Shown here: in pieces, positions 63,346-64,000 of the stretch
How the letters are laid out: every line of letters begins with the position of its first letter
Numbering within the stretch: position 1 is the first letter of the stretch
Assembly (NCBI RefSeq): GCF_965205175.1
Contig: NZ_OZ242038.1
Coordinates: 1-64,000 of the forward strand
Source of the DNA: Poriferisodalis sp965205175
GTDB taxonomy: Bacteria > Actinomycetota > Acidimicrobiia > Acidimicrobiales > Poriferisodalaceae
Reading direction: 5' to 3'
DNA length: 64,000 nucleotides
Translations under genes and position numbers: made by a program
The notes under the pieces: model-generated
Told to the model about the DNA's origin: nothing
Seen by the model: the letters and a program-made list of their open reading frames with translations, nothing else
Databases searched by the model: none

Positions 63346-64000
63346 TTAGTCCACGTCGAGACGACCCAGTCTCACCGTGGCGAGCACGAGACTCAGCGCG
63401 CTGACCGAGGCAAGCACGAAGATGGCGGCGACCAAGCCGTAGGTGGTGAAGCCCAGATCCACGTCAGCGATCCGCGCGAGCACGGCACGAGCGTAGCCGC
63501 GCAGCGAGAGACGCTCGGCGAAGTCGCCGAGGCCCACCGCCAAGCCTTCCCACAGCAGCACGTAGGCAATCCCCCACAGGACCGCTTTGCGGAACAGCAG
63601 CCCCAACAGCACGAACACGCACGAATAGGCAACCGCGCCCAGTGCGGCCGCAGCCAACGCGCCCAGCGCCACGGCGCCGGAGCCTGCAACGAAATCGGTC
63701 GCTAGCCAGCCGCCCGCCACCGTCGGCGCGACGCACAGCGGCAGCGCCACGGTGACCGCAGCACACGCTGCGCCCAACGCCAGCGGAGCGCGGCCAATGG
63801 GACGCAGCCACAGGTAGACGAGCGTGCCGTCGTCGCGCGCGTCGCCCAGCGCAGCGGCGGCGAAGACCAGTGAGACGATGGGCACGATCAAGATCAGGCC
63901 GAAGCCGTCGGCGTAGCTGGCGCCCGTGAGCAGCGGATCTACGAGCCCATCGGTGCCGTCTTCGGCCGCATTGCCGACGACCCAGCCCACCAGGATCATG
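63346..64000 (-). CDS. ABC-2-type transporter permease (partial, cut by the right edge)
   Basis: At least 217 residues with five or six hydrophobic helices. The segment IVPIVSLVFAAAALGDARDDGTLVYLWL, then RPIGRAPLALG, is the hallmark of ABC-2 permeases of drug or NosY-like exporters (the cytosolic elbow E/D-x-G-T-L). It ends with the helix YGLVAAIFVLASVSALSLVLA. An in-frame ATG is at 63999, but such proteins normally have one more N-terminal helix, so the true start is probably outside the window. An ATPase gene would be expected just beyond the edge. Confidence 0.8.
   Translation of the reverse strand, partial: MILVGWVVGNAAEDGTDGLVDPLLTGASYADGFGLILIVPIVSLVFAAAALGDARDDGTLVYLWLRPIGRAPLALGAACAAVTVALPLCVAPTVAGGWLATDFVAGSGAVALGALAAAALGAVAYSCVFVLLGLLFRKAVLWGIAYVLLWEGLAVGLGDFAERLSLRGYARAVLARIADVDLGFTTYGLVAAIFVLASVSALSLVLATVRLGRLDVD

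Overview
The window is high-GC, gene-dense bacterial DNA with actinobacterial content. It carries a RarA ATPase, ssrA (tmRNA), prfB-ftsE-ftsX, a SecA with a C-terminal zinc tail, long-form HPF, ComF, AhcY, mannose and sugar-nucleotide genes, two cofactor F420 genes (cofD, cofE), large actinobacterial envelope glycosyltransferases, a DUF5719-like protein, an LCP protein, a LpdA-type flavoprotein and an acyl-CoA carboxylase alpha chain beside birA. From memory, many of these genes have orthologues clustered in the Mycobacterium tuberculosis Rv3240c-Rv3303c neighbourhood (secA1, HPF, comF, sahH, a PGI-like gene, manB, fbiA/fbiB, a DNA methylase, an LCP gene, accA3/birA, lpdA). The cell-wall-binding-repeat protein, SpoIID protein and PGPGW protein, and the lack of mycobacterial lipid genes, make a deep-branching actinobacterium such as an Acidimicrobiia member plausible. 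This placement is an inference.

Layout. 0-8 kb: a metallo-beta-lactamase hydrolase, a PGPGW membrane protein, class I fumarase, a VOC protein, RarA and an ABC ATPase. 8.3-8.6 kb: tmRNA. 8.7-16 kb: an unknown protein, a HugZ/DUF2470-type protein, a TrpC homologue, a VOC protein, an alpha/beta hydrolase, a zincin, an MFS transporter and a crotonase. 16-30 kb: a housekeeping run on the minus strand (ftsX, ftsE, prfB, secA, hpf, comF, ahcY, DNA methyltransferase, PGI/PMI, Trm112-like, manB), then a plus-strand radical SAM protein. 30-54 kb: envelope biogenesis. This part has a membrane protein/GT2 fusion, FtsH, a thioredoxin-like protein, DUF5719, a giant GT2 membrane protein, a SpoIID-repeat protein, GMD, a cell-wall-binding protein, cofD-cofE, a sugar-nucleotide pyrophosphorylase, an unknown His/acidic protein, UGDH, LCP and LpdA. 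54-64 kb: a rhodanese-ThiF protein, a sirtuin, an unknown DNA-binding-like protein, PepA, BirA, the carboxylase alpha chain, a GT2 and an ABC permease cut by the right edge.

How the genes work together. PGI/PMI, ManB, the sugar-nucleotide pyrophosphorylase and GMD form a route from fructose-6-P through mannose-6-P and mannose-1-P to GDP-mannose and GDP-4-keto-6-deoxymannose. UGDH makes a uronic-acid nucleotide. The membrane glycosyltransferases and the LCP protein are candidate users that assemble envelope polymer. BirA and the carboxylase are divergent partners. AhcY directly abuts a SAM-dependent DNA methyltransferase. CofD and CofE overlap by 4 nt.

The most unusual signal is structural. 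Many genes carry short tandem duplications (units of about 10, 12, 13, 15 or 17 bp) that cross or touch their stop codons. Several arrays of exactly 15 bp run in frame inside coding sequence as pentapeptide repeats, and two 15-bp arrays 53 kb apart share nearly the same unit. I found no CRISPR array, insertion sequence, prophage or rRNA gene, and no tRNA other than the tRNA-like part of tmRNA.
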